Assembly: GCA_019113125.1 (NCBI GenBank)
Contig: DXIA01000064.1
Location: forward strand, 1 to 5,421
DNA from: Candidatus Pygmaiobacter gallistercoris
GTDB lineage: Bacteria; Bacillota; Clostridia; Oscillospirales; Ruminococcaceae
Length of the DNA: 5,421 bases
Direction: 5' to 3'
The position numbers were made by a program, and so were the translations under genes. The notes beneath the pieces were generated by a model that saw nothing but the letters and a program-made list of their open reading frames with translations, did no database searches and was not told where the DNA came from. Below, in pieces: positions 1 to 5,421 of the stretch; the first letter of the stretch is position 1; each line of letters starts with the position of its first letter.

Positions 1-1494
1 TCCCTTGTCCTTGAGGATGACATCGTGATAGCCGCCCTCCACAATGCTGGTGGAGGAGACAAGGGTGATCTTGGCCTTCTGCTGCAGCTCCGGAATGGTG
101 AGCGCACCGCAGTTGCACATTGTGCTGCGCACCTTTGCAAGGGTCTGGTTGACGTTGTCCTTCAGGCTGCCGGCATAGGGCACATAGCTGTCCACACCCT
201 CCTCAAAGGAGAGCTTTGCGTTGCCGCCGAGGTCATACCGCTGCCAGTTGCGGGCGCGGTTGGAGCCCTCGCCCCAGTACTCCTTGACATAGCTGCCGTT
301 GATGTTCAGCTTGCTGGTCGGGCTCTCGTCGAACCGGGCGAAGTAACGGCCCAGCATGATGAAGTCGGCGCCCATCGCAAGGGCCAGCGTGACATGGTAA
401 TCATGGACGATGCCGCCGTCGCTGCAGACCGGAATATAGATGCCGGTGCGCTCGTAGTACTCGTCCCGCGCCTTGCAGACCTCAATCAGTGCGGTTGCCT
501 GGCCGCGGCCGATGCCCTTCTGCTCCCGGGTGATGCAGATCGAACCGCCGCCGATGCCGACCTTGATAAAATCGGCGCCGCATTCGGCGAGGAAAAGGAA
601 ACCCTCCCGATCGATGACATTGCCGGCACCGACCTTGACCTTGTCGCCGTACTTTGCACGGATCCAGTCGAGGGTCCGTTTCTGCCACTCGGAGAAACCC
701 TCGGAGGAGTCGATGCAGAGAACGTCTGCACCGGCCTCCACCAGCGCCGGAACCCGCTCCTCATAGTCGCGGGTGTTGATGCCTGCGCCGACCAGATACC
801 GCTTATGGGCGTCCAGCAGTTCCAGACGGTTGGCCTTGTGGTCGGAGTAGTCCTTGCGGAAGACAAAGTATTTCAGGGTGCCGTTGTTGGCGACGATGGG
901 CAGGCTGTTGAGCTTGTTGTCCCAGATGATGTCGTTGGCCTCCTTGAGGGTGGTATCCTCGCCGGCGGTCACCAGTTTCTCGATCGGGGTCATGAAGTTG
1001 CAAACCTTCTCGTCCGGAGACATCCGGCTGACACGATAGTCACGGCTGGCGACAATGCCGACCAGACGGCCTTCCGCAGTGCCGTCCTCGGTGACGGCAA
1101 CGGTGGAGTGGCCGGTCTTCTCCTTGAGGGCGAGGATGTCCGCGAGGGTCGCATCGGGGCGGATATTCGAATCGCTGACCACGAAACCGGCCTTATAGCT
1201 CTTGACGTTGGAGACCATCTTTGCTTCGCTCTCGATCGACTGGCTGCCGTAGATGAAGGAGATGCCGCCCTCCTTCGCCAGCGCGATGGCCAGCGTATCG
1301 TTGGAGACCGACTGCATAATGGCGGAGACAAGGGGGATATTCATGGTGAGGGGGCACTCCTCCTCACCCTTGCGGTACCGCACTACCGGGGTTTTGAGAC
1401 TGACCGAAGACGGGACACATTCGCAGGAGGAATACCCCGGGACCAGGAGATATTCGCCAAAAGTATGGGACGGTTCTTCGTAAATAAATGCCAT
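1..1494 (-). CDS. guaB: IMP dehydrogenase, 3' end cut by window edge
   Basis: This is cytosolic inosine-5'-monophosphate dehydrogenase, which oxidises IMP to XMP with NAD+, the committed step of guanine nucleotide synthesis. The frame is open for 498 codons to the window edge; alignment from memory to the 503-residue Tritrichomonas foetus enzyme suggests only about six codons are missing. The N-terminal barrel part carries SAIMQSVS (57-64). A CBS pair is inserted at about 106-222. The catalytic loop [12 protein letters not shown] has Cys320, the IMP-binding Asp262 lies in [12 protein letters not shown], and the DGG motif starts at Asp359. The flap has Arg419-Tyr420 in RNWQRYD, and the cation-site Glu-Gly-Gly is at 486-488. 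The start ATG follows AAAGGAGAG by about 8 bases. No other gene of the purine pathway is seen nearby. Function is very secure; the T. foetus-like subtype is from remembered sequence. Confidence 0.97.
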   Translation of the reverse strand, partial: MAFIYEEPSHTFGEYLLVPGYSSCECVPSSVSLKTPVVRYRKGEEECPLTMNIPLVSAIMQSVSNDTLAIALAKEGGISFIYGSQSIESEAKMVSNVKSYKAGFVVSDSNIRPDATLADILALKEKTGHSTVAVTEDGTAEGRLVGIVASRDYRVSRMSPDEKVCNFMTPIEKLVTAGEDTTLKEANDIIWDNKLNSLPIVANNGTLKYFVFRKDYSDHKANRLELLDAHKRYLVGAGINTRDYEERVPALVEAGADVLCIDSSEGFSEWQKRTLDWIRAKYGDKVKVGAGNVIDREGFLFLAECGADFIKVGIGGGSICITREQKGIGRGQATALIEVCKARDEYYERTGIYIPVCSDGGIVHDYHVTLALAMGADFIMLGRYFARFDESPTSKLNINGSYVKEYWGEGSNRARNWQRYDLGGNAKLSFEEGVDSYVPYAGSLKDNVNQTLAKVRSTMCNCGALTIPELQQKAKITLVSSTSIVEGGYHDVILKDKG

Positions 1495-1500
1495 GTTTTA

Positions 1501-1509
1501 CTCTCCTTT
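1501..1509 (-). promoter_or_regulatory. guaB ribosome binding site
   Basis: Read on the minus strand this is AAAGGAGAG, about 8 bases from the ATG at 1494. It supports that start, which also gives an N-terminus ([16 protein letters not shown]) matching relatives of the family. Confidence 0.8.
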
Positions 1510-1550
1510 TTTATGATGCAATTCCTCGTTGATTCGCCGGATTATTCTTA

Positions 1551-1580
1551 ATAATATTCTTTTTTGCGCATTTTTGTCAA
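1551..1580 (-). promoter_or_regulatory. guaB promoter
   Basis: On the minus strand a perfect -35 TTGACA (1575-1580) is followed after 18 bases by TATTAT (1551-1556). Transcription would start near 1544 and give a leader of about 50 bases before the guaB ATG. The leader is too short for a purine riboswitch and no such structure is visible. A dyad ATTATT-CTT-AATAAT (1541-1555) overlaps the -10 box and could be an operator or simply reflect AT richness. Confidence 0.75.
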
Positions 1581-1628
1581 GGGCAAAGCCCTCCTTCGAG
1601 AAAAACCCGCAAAACACACAAAACCTTC

Positions 1629-1657
1629 TTGCGGCGGTGGGGATGGACTGGTATAAT
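1629..1657 (+). promoter_or_regulatory. Extended -10 promoter of the small membrane-peptide gene
   Basis: A perfect TATAAT (1652-1657) is preceded by TGG, giving the extended TGn-TATAAT form. A weak -35 TTGCGG (1629-1634) sits 17 bases upstream. Transcription would begin near 1664, about 46 bases before the ATG at 1710. It fires away from the guaB promoter, with some 48 bases between the two -35 boxes. Confidence 0.7.
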
Positions 1658-1709
1658 AATCAGTAAGGATCCCCGGCTTTTGTTTCGGGCAAAGAAAGGA
1701 GCCGCTTTT

Positions 1710-1844
1710 ATGAAGAGCAAAATTTTCAGCATTGTCGGACTTGTTATGGGCTGCATCTCGGTCTCGATTTCGGTGACCGCCCTCGTCTTCAGCGCCATTG
1801 GCATGGCAAAGACCAAGGGAATTAAAAAGCCGCTCAGCTTTTGA
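1710..1844 (+). CDS. Small single-pass membrane protein, 44 aa, unknown function
   Basis: This short reading frame encodes a 44-residue peptide that I do not recognise as a named family. It starts MKSKIF, has one hydrophobic segment at about residues 6-31 (rich in Val, Ile, Ser and Gly, with a single Cys15), and ends in a basic tail with KTKGIKK and PLSF. That profile suggests a single-pass inner membrane peptide. The ATG is preceded by AAAGGAG at good spacing, an extended -10 promoter lies upstream, and a strong terminator follows within 30 bases of the stop, so it looks like a self-contained transcription unit. Its hydrophobic stretch vaguely resembles the membrane helices of DUF4190-type proteins, but that is only an impression. 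A longer version from a TTG at 1629 is unlikely because it would include the promoter. Confidence 0.7.
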   Translation: MKSKIFSIVGLVMGCISVSISVTALVFSAIGMAKTKGIKKPLSF

Positions 1845-1872
1845 GCCGTGATGTGATTTACAGGGATAGATG

Positions 1873-1905
1873 AAGGGGACAGGGCGATATGCCCTGTCCC
1901 CTTTT
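1873..1905 (+). terminator. Rho-independent terminator after the small peptide gene
   Basis: A perfect 13-pair inverted repeat, AAGGGGACAGGGC (1873-1885) and its complement (1891-1903), closes on a 5-base loop GATAT and continues into a T run. The T tract favours the plus strand. It also lies directly past the stop of the converging antiporter gene at 1911. On the minus strand the hairpin has no T run, so it would be a weaker stop for that gene. Confidence 0.88.
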
Positions 1906-1910
1906 CTCTG

Positions 1911-3152
1911 TCAGGAGGCGAGTTTTTCCTTTTCTTGTTTTTGCACAGCGGGCGACGGATCGGCGCGCTGTCCGATGGTTTTGGAGAGAAAGAGCGCAGC
2001 CTTGGCAGATGCGGGACCGATCATCTCATACAGCACGCCGGAGGAGAGAATGATCACATTCAGAAGATCCCCCGAAGAGCCGGACAGCATCCGCTGGCCC
2101 AGTGCGGCGAGACCGATCGAGACCCCCGCCTGGGGAATCAGCGCAAGACCCAGCCAGCGGCGGATCGGCGCGGGTTCTCCGGTCACGGCGCAGCCGAGCC
2201 AGGCGCCGAGATACTTGCCCGCAATCCGCACGAGAAAATAGATGATCCCCGCGACCCCCGCGGTTTTCAGGGCGGGAAGGGAGAGACGCGCGCCGGAGAG
2301 AACAAAGAACAGGGTCAGAATCGGCGGGGTAAAGCGCGCGGTGGATTTGAAGGTCTTCTTTTCTCCCCCGCAGTTGACATAAGCCGCGCTCATCACCATG
2401 CAGGAGAGCAGCGGAGAGATCTGCCAGATATCGCAGATCCCGGTGAGAAACAGCAGAAATACCAAAACACAGCCGAGCCGTCGCTGGCCGCTGCCTTGAG
2501 GGCGGTCGGCGATCAGATGGAGCAGTACGCCGCACAGGGCACCCAGCAGTACGCCGACGAGATTATAGAGCACCGGGAGAAGAACCGTTTCGGTACTCAG
2601 CCCACCGGTGCCTTCCACAGCGACAAGGCAGGCAGCGGAGATGCTGAAGGCGATCAGCGCAACAGCATCGTCCAGCGCAACAATCTGGAGCAGTGTGTCC
2701 ACAAATCGGCCCTTTGCCTTGTATTGGCGGATGGTCATCAGGGTGGAGGCCGGTGCGGTCGCGCATCCGATTGCACCGAGCAGGAGAGAAAAGGAAACAG
2801 AGTAGTCAAAGAGTGCCCAAAACACAAAGAAGATCAGCGCTCCGGCGACAAGTGATTCAAACAGGGTGATGATCAAAATGGAGCCGCCGCGCTGGCGCAA
2901 TTTGGAAAGCCGAAAGTATCGCCCCGCACCGAAAGCGATGAAGGCGAGCGCGAGATCGGTGACAAAGCCCATCTGATCGATCATTTCTTCCGAAACGAGA
3001 TGTAGCACCCACGGACCAATCAGGATACCGGCAAGAAGATATCCGGTGACATTCGGCAGCCTCAGGCGGCGTACGGCCAGCGCTGCCAGCTCTCCGGAGG
3101 AGAGAAAAAGAAAGAGAACAAAAAAGACGCTTGCAGTCTGAAAGAATGGCAT
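1911..3152 (-). CDS. CPA2-type cation/proton antiporter (Na+/H+ exchanger domain)
   Basis: This 413-residue integral membrane protein fits the Na+/H+ exchanger domain family, which swaps cytosolic Na+ or K+ for protons. Hydrophobic segments run over about residues 5-390, enough for 12 or so helices, with a hydrophilic tail ending QKQEKEKLAS. The ATAPASTLM stretch (131-139) matches the broken helix 4. Asp161-Asp162 in the ALDDAVALIAFS segment is the paired aspartate of electrogenic CPA2 exchangers, where electroneutral ones usually have Asn-Asp. FFVLSGARL (282-290), Arg309 with Lys313, and GLALIPQAGVSIGLA (335-349) are further family signatures. No TrkA-type regulatory domain is attached. The start at 3152 is chosen because a G-rich ribosome site precedes it and a longer frame from 3281 would begin inside the promoter. 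The divergent LysR gene probably controls it. The ion is not predictable. Confidence 0.9.
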   Translation of the reverse strand: MPFFQTASVFFVLFLFLSSGELAALAVRRLRLPNVTGYLLAGILIGPWVLHLVSEEMIDQMGFVTDLALAFIAFGAGRYFRLSKLRQRGGSILIITLFESLVAGALIFFVFWALFDYSVSFSLLLGAIGCATAPASTLMTIRQYKAKGRFVDTLLQIVALDDAVALIAFSISAACLVAVEGTGGLSTETVLLPVLYNLVGVLLGALCGVLLHLIADRPQGSGQRRLGCVLVFLLFLTGICDIWQISPLLSCMVMSAAYVNCGGEKKTFKSTARFTPPILTLFFVLSGARLSLPALKTAGVAGIIYFLVRIAGKYLGAWLGCAVTGEPAPIRRWLGLALIPQAGVSIGLAALGQRMLSGSSGDLLNVIILSSGVLYEMIGPASAKAALFLSKTIGQRADPSPAVQKQEKEKLAS

Positions 3153-3158
3153 GGGAAT

Positions 3159-3166
3159 CCCCCCCT
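3159..3166 (-). promoter_or_regulatory. Antiporter ribosome binding site with a seven-G tract
   Basis: The minus strand reads AAAAAGGGGGGG followed by ATTCCC and then ATG. The G run is the only Shine-Dalgarno-like sequence near the gene and decides for the start at 3152. A homopolymer of seven G is unusual for a ribosome site. Confidence 0.6.
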
Positions 3167-3252
3167 TTTTGTTTTGCCGGCGAATCCCCATCGCTTTAGG
3201 CCGGTTGGCGGTGGCCGAACGGAATGTGAAAACTGCCGGTTTGAATGACTTG

Positions 3253-3281
3253 ATTATAGGGGGGAGAAATGCTAATATCAA
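3253..3281 (-). promoter_or_regulatory. Antiporter promoter
   Basis: On the minus strand TTGATA (3276-3281) and a perfect TATAAT (3253-3258) are separated by exactly 17 bases, the spacer ending in six C. The predicted start near 3246 leaves a leader of about 94 bases. A small AT-rich dyad (3280-3295) overlaps the edge of the -35 box, where a LysR-type regulator could act. Confidence 0.78.
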
Positions 3282-3329
3282 ATAATGATTTATTTAATTA
3301 TTATAATAATATTTTATTTTGTGAAATAA
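3280..3329. promoter_or_regulatory. Cluster of dyads in the divergent spacer, candidate LysR operator
   Basis: Three small inverted repeats lie in 50 bases. They are AAATAA-TGAT-TTATTT (3280-3295), the perfect 14-base palindrome ATTATTATAATAAT (3297-3310), and TTATTT-TGTG-AAATAA (3314-3329). The outer two have the same arms in opposite order, with centres 34 bases apart, about three helical turns. LysR-type regulators usually bind several such sites between themselves and a divergent target. The region is very AT rich, so chance dyads are likely, and none is a clean T-N11-A box. Confidence 0.4.
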
Positions 3330-3340
3330 TTTAGGAAGGA
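3302..3340 (+). promoter_or_regulatory. Likely -10 box and ribosome binding site of the LysR gene
   Basis: TATAAT at 3302-3307 is a perfect -10 box, but no good -35 sits 16-18 bases upstream, so this promoter may be weak or autoregulated. It lies inside the 14-base palindrome. The ribosome site AGGAAGGA (3333-3340) stands 10 bases before the GTG at 3351 and settles that start; the overlapping ATG at 3349 is followed at once by TGA. Confidence 0.45.
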
Positions 3341-3350
3341 TCTGAAAAAT

Positions 3351-4238
3351 GTGATTGATCCAAAGGTGTATACGCTGATCTGCGTGGTGGATGAGGGCGG
3401 ATATACCAGAGCGGCAAACGCGCTGCATCTGACCCAGCCGGCGGTCAGCCACCATATCCGGCAGCTTGAGGCGGACTATGGACTGCGGATTTTCCGGTCG
3501 GACAAAAAGGAACTGACACCGACCCAGGAGGGAGAGGTCCTGATCAAGTATGCGCGGCGGGCGCTGGCGCTGGAGCGCGCGACCAGACAGGCGATTGAGG
3601 ACAGCCGGCGCAGCCTGCGGCATCTCACGGTAGGGCTGACACCAACAGCGGGGGAAAATCTGATGCCACAGGTGCTGGCACTGTACTGCAATGAACATCC
3701 TCAGATGCACATAAACATTGTTACGGATACCATAAATAATCTTTATCACAGAATGGAGCTGTATGAGCTGGATATGGCGGTCATAGAGGGCGCACTGCCG
3801 GGGGAGAAGTTCAACTCGATTCTGTTTGACACCGATTATCTCTGTGTCATCACCTCTCCCCAGCATCCCTTTGCGCACCGACAGAGCGTGCGGCTGGAAG
3901 AACTCAAACGGGAGCGGCTGATTCTGCGGCCGACCAAAGCGGGAACGAGAACGCTGTTTGACAGCTATCTGCAGAGTCAGGGCGAATCGGTTCATACCTT
4001 TCATGTGATGATGGAGCTGGACAATGTTGCGATGATCAAGGATCTGGTGCGGCAAAACCTCGGTGTTTCCATCATTGCAAAAAGCGCCTGTCGCGCAGAG
4101 CAGCAGAGCGGAAAGCTGGCTGCGGTGCCGATCGAAAATGCCAGTATGTCACGGGATATCCGGCTGATCTACCACAGCGATTTCGGTCATCCGGAACTGC
4201 TGGAGGAACTGCGCGCACTCTATGACCGGATTCGGTAG
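3351..4238 (+). CDS. LysR-family transcriptional regulator
   Basis: This 295-residue protein is a typical full-length LysR-type DNA-binding regulator, normally a tetramer that responds to a small molecule. The N-terminal winged helix-turn-helix is clear at about residues 5-63, with YTRAANALHLTQPAVSHHI (18-36) as the recognition region. It is followed by a linker helix and a periplasmic-binding-protein-like effector domain from about residue 90 (LTVGLTPTAGENLMPQVL) to the end. The ILRPTKAGTR (191-200) and LVRQNLGVSIIAKSA (232-246) stretches resemble the CysL/YeiE-like branch, but the effector cannot be named. It starts with GTG. The gene is transcribed away from the antiporter gene across a 198-base spacer, which suggests control of the antiporter and itself, as NhaR controls nhaA in E. 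coli. It ends at a shared terminator. Confidence 0.93.
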   Translation: MIDPKVYTLICVVDEGGYTRAANALHLTQPAVSHHIRQLEADYGLRIFRSDKKELTPTQEGEVLIKYARRALALERATRQAIEDSRRSLRHLTVGLTPTAGENLMPQVLALYCNEHPQMHINIVTDTINNLYHRMELYELDMAVIEGALPGEKFNSILFDTDYLCVITSPQHPFAHRQSVRLEELKRERLILRPTKAGTRTLFDSYLQSQGESVHTFHVMMELDNVAMIKDLVRQNLGVSIIAKSACRAEQQSGKLAAVPIENASMSRDIRLIYHSDFGHPELLEELRALYDRIR

Positions 4239-4252
4239 CAGAATTGCAGATA

Positions 4253-4288
4253 AAAATACGCCCCGGCAAATAAGCCGGGGTGTATTTT
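4253..4288. terminator. Bidirectional terminator between the LysR and rhomboid-like genes
   Basis: A 16-pair stem with a G-rich core (CCCCGGC paired with GCCGGGG, one G-T wobble, loop AAATAA at 4268-4273) is flanked by an A run on the left and a T run on the right. It can therefore stop transcription from both sides. It lies 15 bases past the LysR stop and 25 bases past the end of the converging rhomboid-like gene. Confidence 0.88.
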
Positions 4289-4312
4289 GTTCGGTTCGAT
4301 CAAAGGAGAGGC

Positions 4313-4963
4313 TCAGTTCCTCCACTGGCGGCGCCATTCCTCCCGCTGTTTGCGGTAACGGAAATTGTCCCGCATCCGGCGGAACACGTCGGGACCGAAG
4401 AAGATCAGATAATTGATCAATGCTGCGACGATGACCGCCCGGTCCTGCCAGGTTCCCAGAACAAACTGCAGCAAAAACAGCGCACCGCTGAAGGCTGCGA
4501 GCCATTTGATCCGGATCGGCAGGATAAAGAAGAGCAGCAGCTGCATATTGGGAAACAGGGTGGCAAATGCAAAGAAGAGAGAGTAGTTGAGATAGGTGTT
4601 GGTGGCGCCACCCGACAAAAAACCGGCGATGATGGTGCCGATCATCCCGATGAGATAGTAGAGGGTAAAACGGAAACTGCCCCATTCGTTTTCCAGGCTG
4701 GTGCCGTAGAGATAATACAGGTAGAGGGAGAAGAAGATAAAAAGCGGGCTGCTCTCCGGAGGAAGAAAGATAAAGGTGAAGATCCGCCAGATCTGACCCT
4801 GCAGAATCAGCGAGGGGCTGAAATAGAGATAATAGCTCAGCATTGCCTGCGGAAACAGAAGGTCACAGCAGAAGACCAGCGCCATGCCGATGACAACCAT
4901 CCGCATCAGATTGGGAATCGCAAATCGTCCGCATTTTCGCTCAAATTTATCTAGCCAGTTCAT
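4313..4963 (-). CDS. Rhomboid-like membrane protein lacking the catalytic dyad
   Basis: This 216-residue polytopic membrane protein has about six hydrophobic segments (roughly 21-38, 73-88, 99-117, 125-140, 142-170, 176-191) between a short charged N-terminus and a strongly basic C-terminal tail (RYRKQREEWRRQWRN). It carries the rhomboid loop-1 motif GQIWRIFTFIF with Trp59-Arg60 and the GTSLENEWGSFRF stretch (87-99), where rhomboids have a G..LE..WG..RF pattern. In place of the GxSG active site it reads NYSL (126-129), so Ser128 may survive without its glycines. The protein contains no histidine at all, which rules out the Ser-His dyad. It is thus likely a rhomboid pseudoprotease, in principle binding membrane proteins rather than cutting them. 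The start has AAGAGGT about 7 bases upstream. It is a single gene between terminators; its partner is unknown. Confidence 0.8.
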   Translation of the reverse strand: MNWLDKFERKCGRFAIPNLMRMVVIGMALVFCCDLLFPQAMLSYYLYFSPSLILQGQIWRIFTFIFLPPESSPLFIFFSLYLYYLYGTSLENEWGSFRFTLYYLIGMIGTIIAGFLSGGATNTYLNYSLFFAFATLFPNMQLLLFFILPIRIKWLAAFSGALFLLQFVLGTWQDRAVIVAALINYLIFFGPDVFRRMRDNFRYRKQREEWRRQWRN

Positions 4964-4986
4964 CCAGATACCTCTTTTTGGTTGAG

Positions 4987-5001
4987 AATACCAACAGTAT
5001 T
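4987..5001. repeat. Short inverted repeat before the rhomboid-like gene
   Basis: AATAC-CAACA-GTATT is a perfect 5-base dyad lying about 24 bases before the start codon, in the presumed leader. It could be a repressor site or a small hairpin, or chance. No regulator is encoded beside it. Confidence 0.3.
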
Positions 5002-5015
5002 GTCGGTTATTTTCT

Positions 5016-5043
5016 ATTTTAACAGAAGAAAAAGGGAAAGCAA
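5016..5043 (-). promoter_or_regulatory. Possible promoter of the rhomboid-like gene
   Basis: On the minus strand TAAAAT (5016-5021) follows TTGCTT (5038-5043) after 16 bases. The -35 match is poor. A start near 5009 would give a leader of about 45 bases. A terminator of the preceding gene lies just upstream, so some promoter is needed in this spacer. Confidence 0.42.
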
Positions 5044-5095
5044 GCGCGGAGGGGTGAATAATTTGTAAATCCTGGCGATAACGCCGGCCATGCCG

Positions 5096-5134
5096 CTAAA
5101 TAAAAAAGAAAGGGCCGGCATCCTGCCGGTCCTT
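5096..5134 (-). terminator. Terminator of the HPr-like gene
   Basis: Read on the minus strand, an 11-pair stem (5124-5134 with 5110-5120, one G-T pair, 3-base loop) runs straight into the T-rich tail TTTCTTTTTTATTT. It lies about 46 bases past the stop of the HPr-like gene and separates it from the rhomboid-like gene. Confidence 0.85.
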
Positions 5135-5180
5135 CCCATTTTCCCAACGCCCTCAAAAATCAAAACTGATGCTGCGACAA

Positions 5181-5402
5181 TCAGCTGCGCACCGCGTTTG
5201 CGACATAGTTCAGCTCTGCTTCATTCTCGCTGACCAGCCGGACCGGCTTGCTATAATCAAGGCGCATCAGGCCAAGGATACTCTTTGCGTCTGCGATCGC
5301 ACCGGCCTCGTCGTGTACGCCGATATCGTCGTAGCAATGGCTTGCCTTTTTCACGATCTCCTTTACCTGAGACAGGTTCTTGACATTGATTAACTTAACC
5401 AT
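5181..5402 (-). CDS. HPr-like protein lacking the phospho-acceptor histidine
   Basis: This 73-residue protein matches the second half of HPr, the small phosphocarrier of the sugar phosphotransferase system. The DAKSILGLMRLD stretch (38-49) corresponds to the NLKSIMGVMSL segment of Bacillus HPr, so Ser41 lines up with Ser46, the target of HPr kinase. Aligning KKAS (18-21) with the QTAS of HPr puts Asn9 where His15 should be and Ser11 where Arg17 should be, so it should not pass phosphate between Enzyme I and sugar permeases. The protein is shorter than normal HPr (about 87). A regulatory role like that of Bacillus Crh, which also lost His15 but kept Ser46, is possible but unproven. AAAGGAA stands about 9 bases before the ATG. 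No other PTS gene is visible; its promoter lies beyond the window or in the last 19 bases. Confidence 0.82.
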   Translation of the reverse strand: MVKLINVKNLSQVKEIVKKASHCYDDIGVHDEAGAIADAKSILGLMRLDYSKPVRLVSENEAELNYVANAVRS

Positions 5403-5421
5403 AATGCATCTTCCTTTCTTC

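Noticed and set aside
25..1551. A 508-codon open frame on the plus strand, antisense to guaB
   Set aside because: It is exactly in register with guaB codons and arises from GC-biased codon use. Its translation has no family features and no ribosome site, while the minus frame is a textbook IMP dehydrogenase.
1581..1695. Direct repeat GGGCAAAG at 1581-1588 and 1688-1695
   Set aside because: Eight matching bases in two copies, with no dyad or promoter relation, are within chance.
1629..1844. A longer small-peptide gene starting from TTG at 1629
   Set aside because: It would begin in the -35 box and run through the extended -10 promoter. The ATG at 1710 has the ribosome site.
1935..2855. A 306-codon open frame antisense to the antiporter
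   Set aside because: Its low-complexity product, rich in Arg, Gly and Gln, has no recognisable domain and lies wholly inside a clear membrane transporter gene.
1911..3281. A longer antiporter starting at 3281 (456 residues)
   Set aside because: The extra 43 residues are not family-like, and the start would lie in the -35 box of the promoter. The ATG at 3152 has the G-rich ribosome site and a normal N-terminal membrane helix.
3294..4055. A 253-codon minus-strand frame opposite the LysR gene
   Set aside because: It overlaps a complete, well-motivated LysR gene and shows no family signature of its own.
4280..4954. A 224-codon plus-strand frame opposite the rhomboid-like gene
   Set aside because: Its start falls inside the bidirectional terminator, its product is a charged sequence without domain features, and the minus frame encodes a clear membrane protein.
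1..5421. tRNA, rRNA, CRISPR, insertion sequence, toxin-antitoxin or phage defence genes
   Set aside because: I looked on both strands for repeats, transposase or nuclease motifs and RNA gene signatures and saw none. The window reads as core chromosome.

Overview
The window looks like an ordinary chromosomal stretch from a Gram-positive anaerobe of the Bacillota, most likely class Clostridia and perhaps Oscillospiraceae-like. This is inferred from strong AGGAGG-type ribosome binding sites, sigma-A-type promoters, hairpin-plus-T-run terminators, fairly GC-rich genes with AT-rich spacers, and the protein types present (an HPr-like protein with the KSIxGxM motif, a clostridial-style rhomboid-like protein). 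The genus cannot be fixed from the sequence alone. No mobile element, CRISPR array, tRNA, rRNA or phage gene was seen.

Layout. Positions 1-1494 (minus) hold guaB, encoding IMP dehydrogenase, complete except for the last few codons beyond the left edge. Its promoter lies in 1551-1580. Back to back with it, an extended -10 promoter (1629-1657) drives a 44-residue single-pass membrane peptide (1710-1844, plus) that ends at a strong terminator (1873-1905). A CPA2-type cation/proton antiporter (1911-3152, minus) converges on that terminator. An AT-rich divergent spacer with several small dyads separates the antiporter from a LysR-family regulator (3351-4238, plus). A hairpin (4253-4288) serves both the regulator and the converging rhomboid-like membrane protein (4313-4963, minus). 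After another terminator (5096-5134, minus) comes an HPr-like protein (5181-5402, minus).

How the genes relate. Only the LysR regulator and the antiporter look like a functional pair: they are divergent, share the spacer, and resemble in arrangement the nhaR-nhaA pair of E. coli. The other genes each seem to be single transcription units with their own promoter or terminator.

The points of most interest are three proteins that depart from their family norms. One is an IMP dehydrogenase of the type known from the protozoan Tritrichomonas foetus. One is a rhomboid-fold protein with no histidine at all, so it cannot carry the Ser-His dyad. One is an HPr-like protein that lacks the phospho-acceptor His15 but keeps the regulatory serine, as Bacillus Crh does. 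The small membrane peptide beside guaB is the best candidate for an undescribed gene. I found no convincing new multi-gene system.
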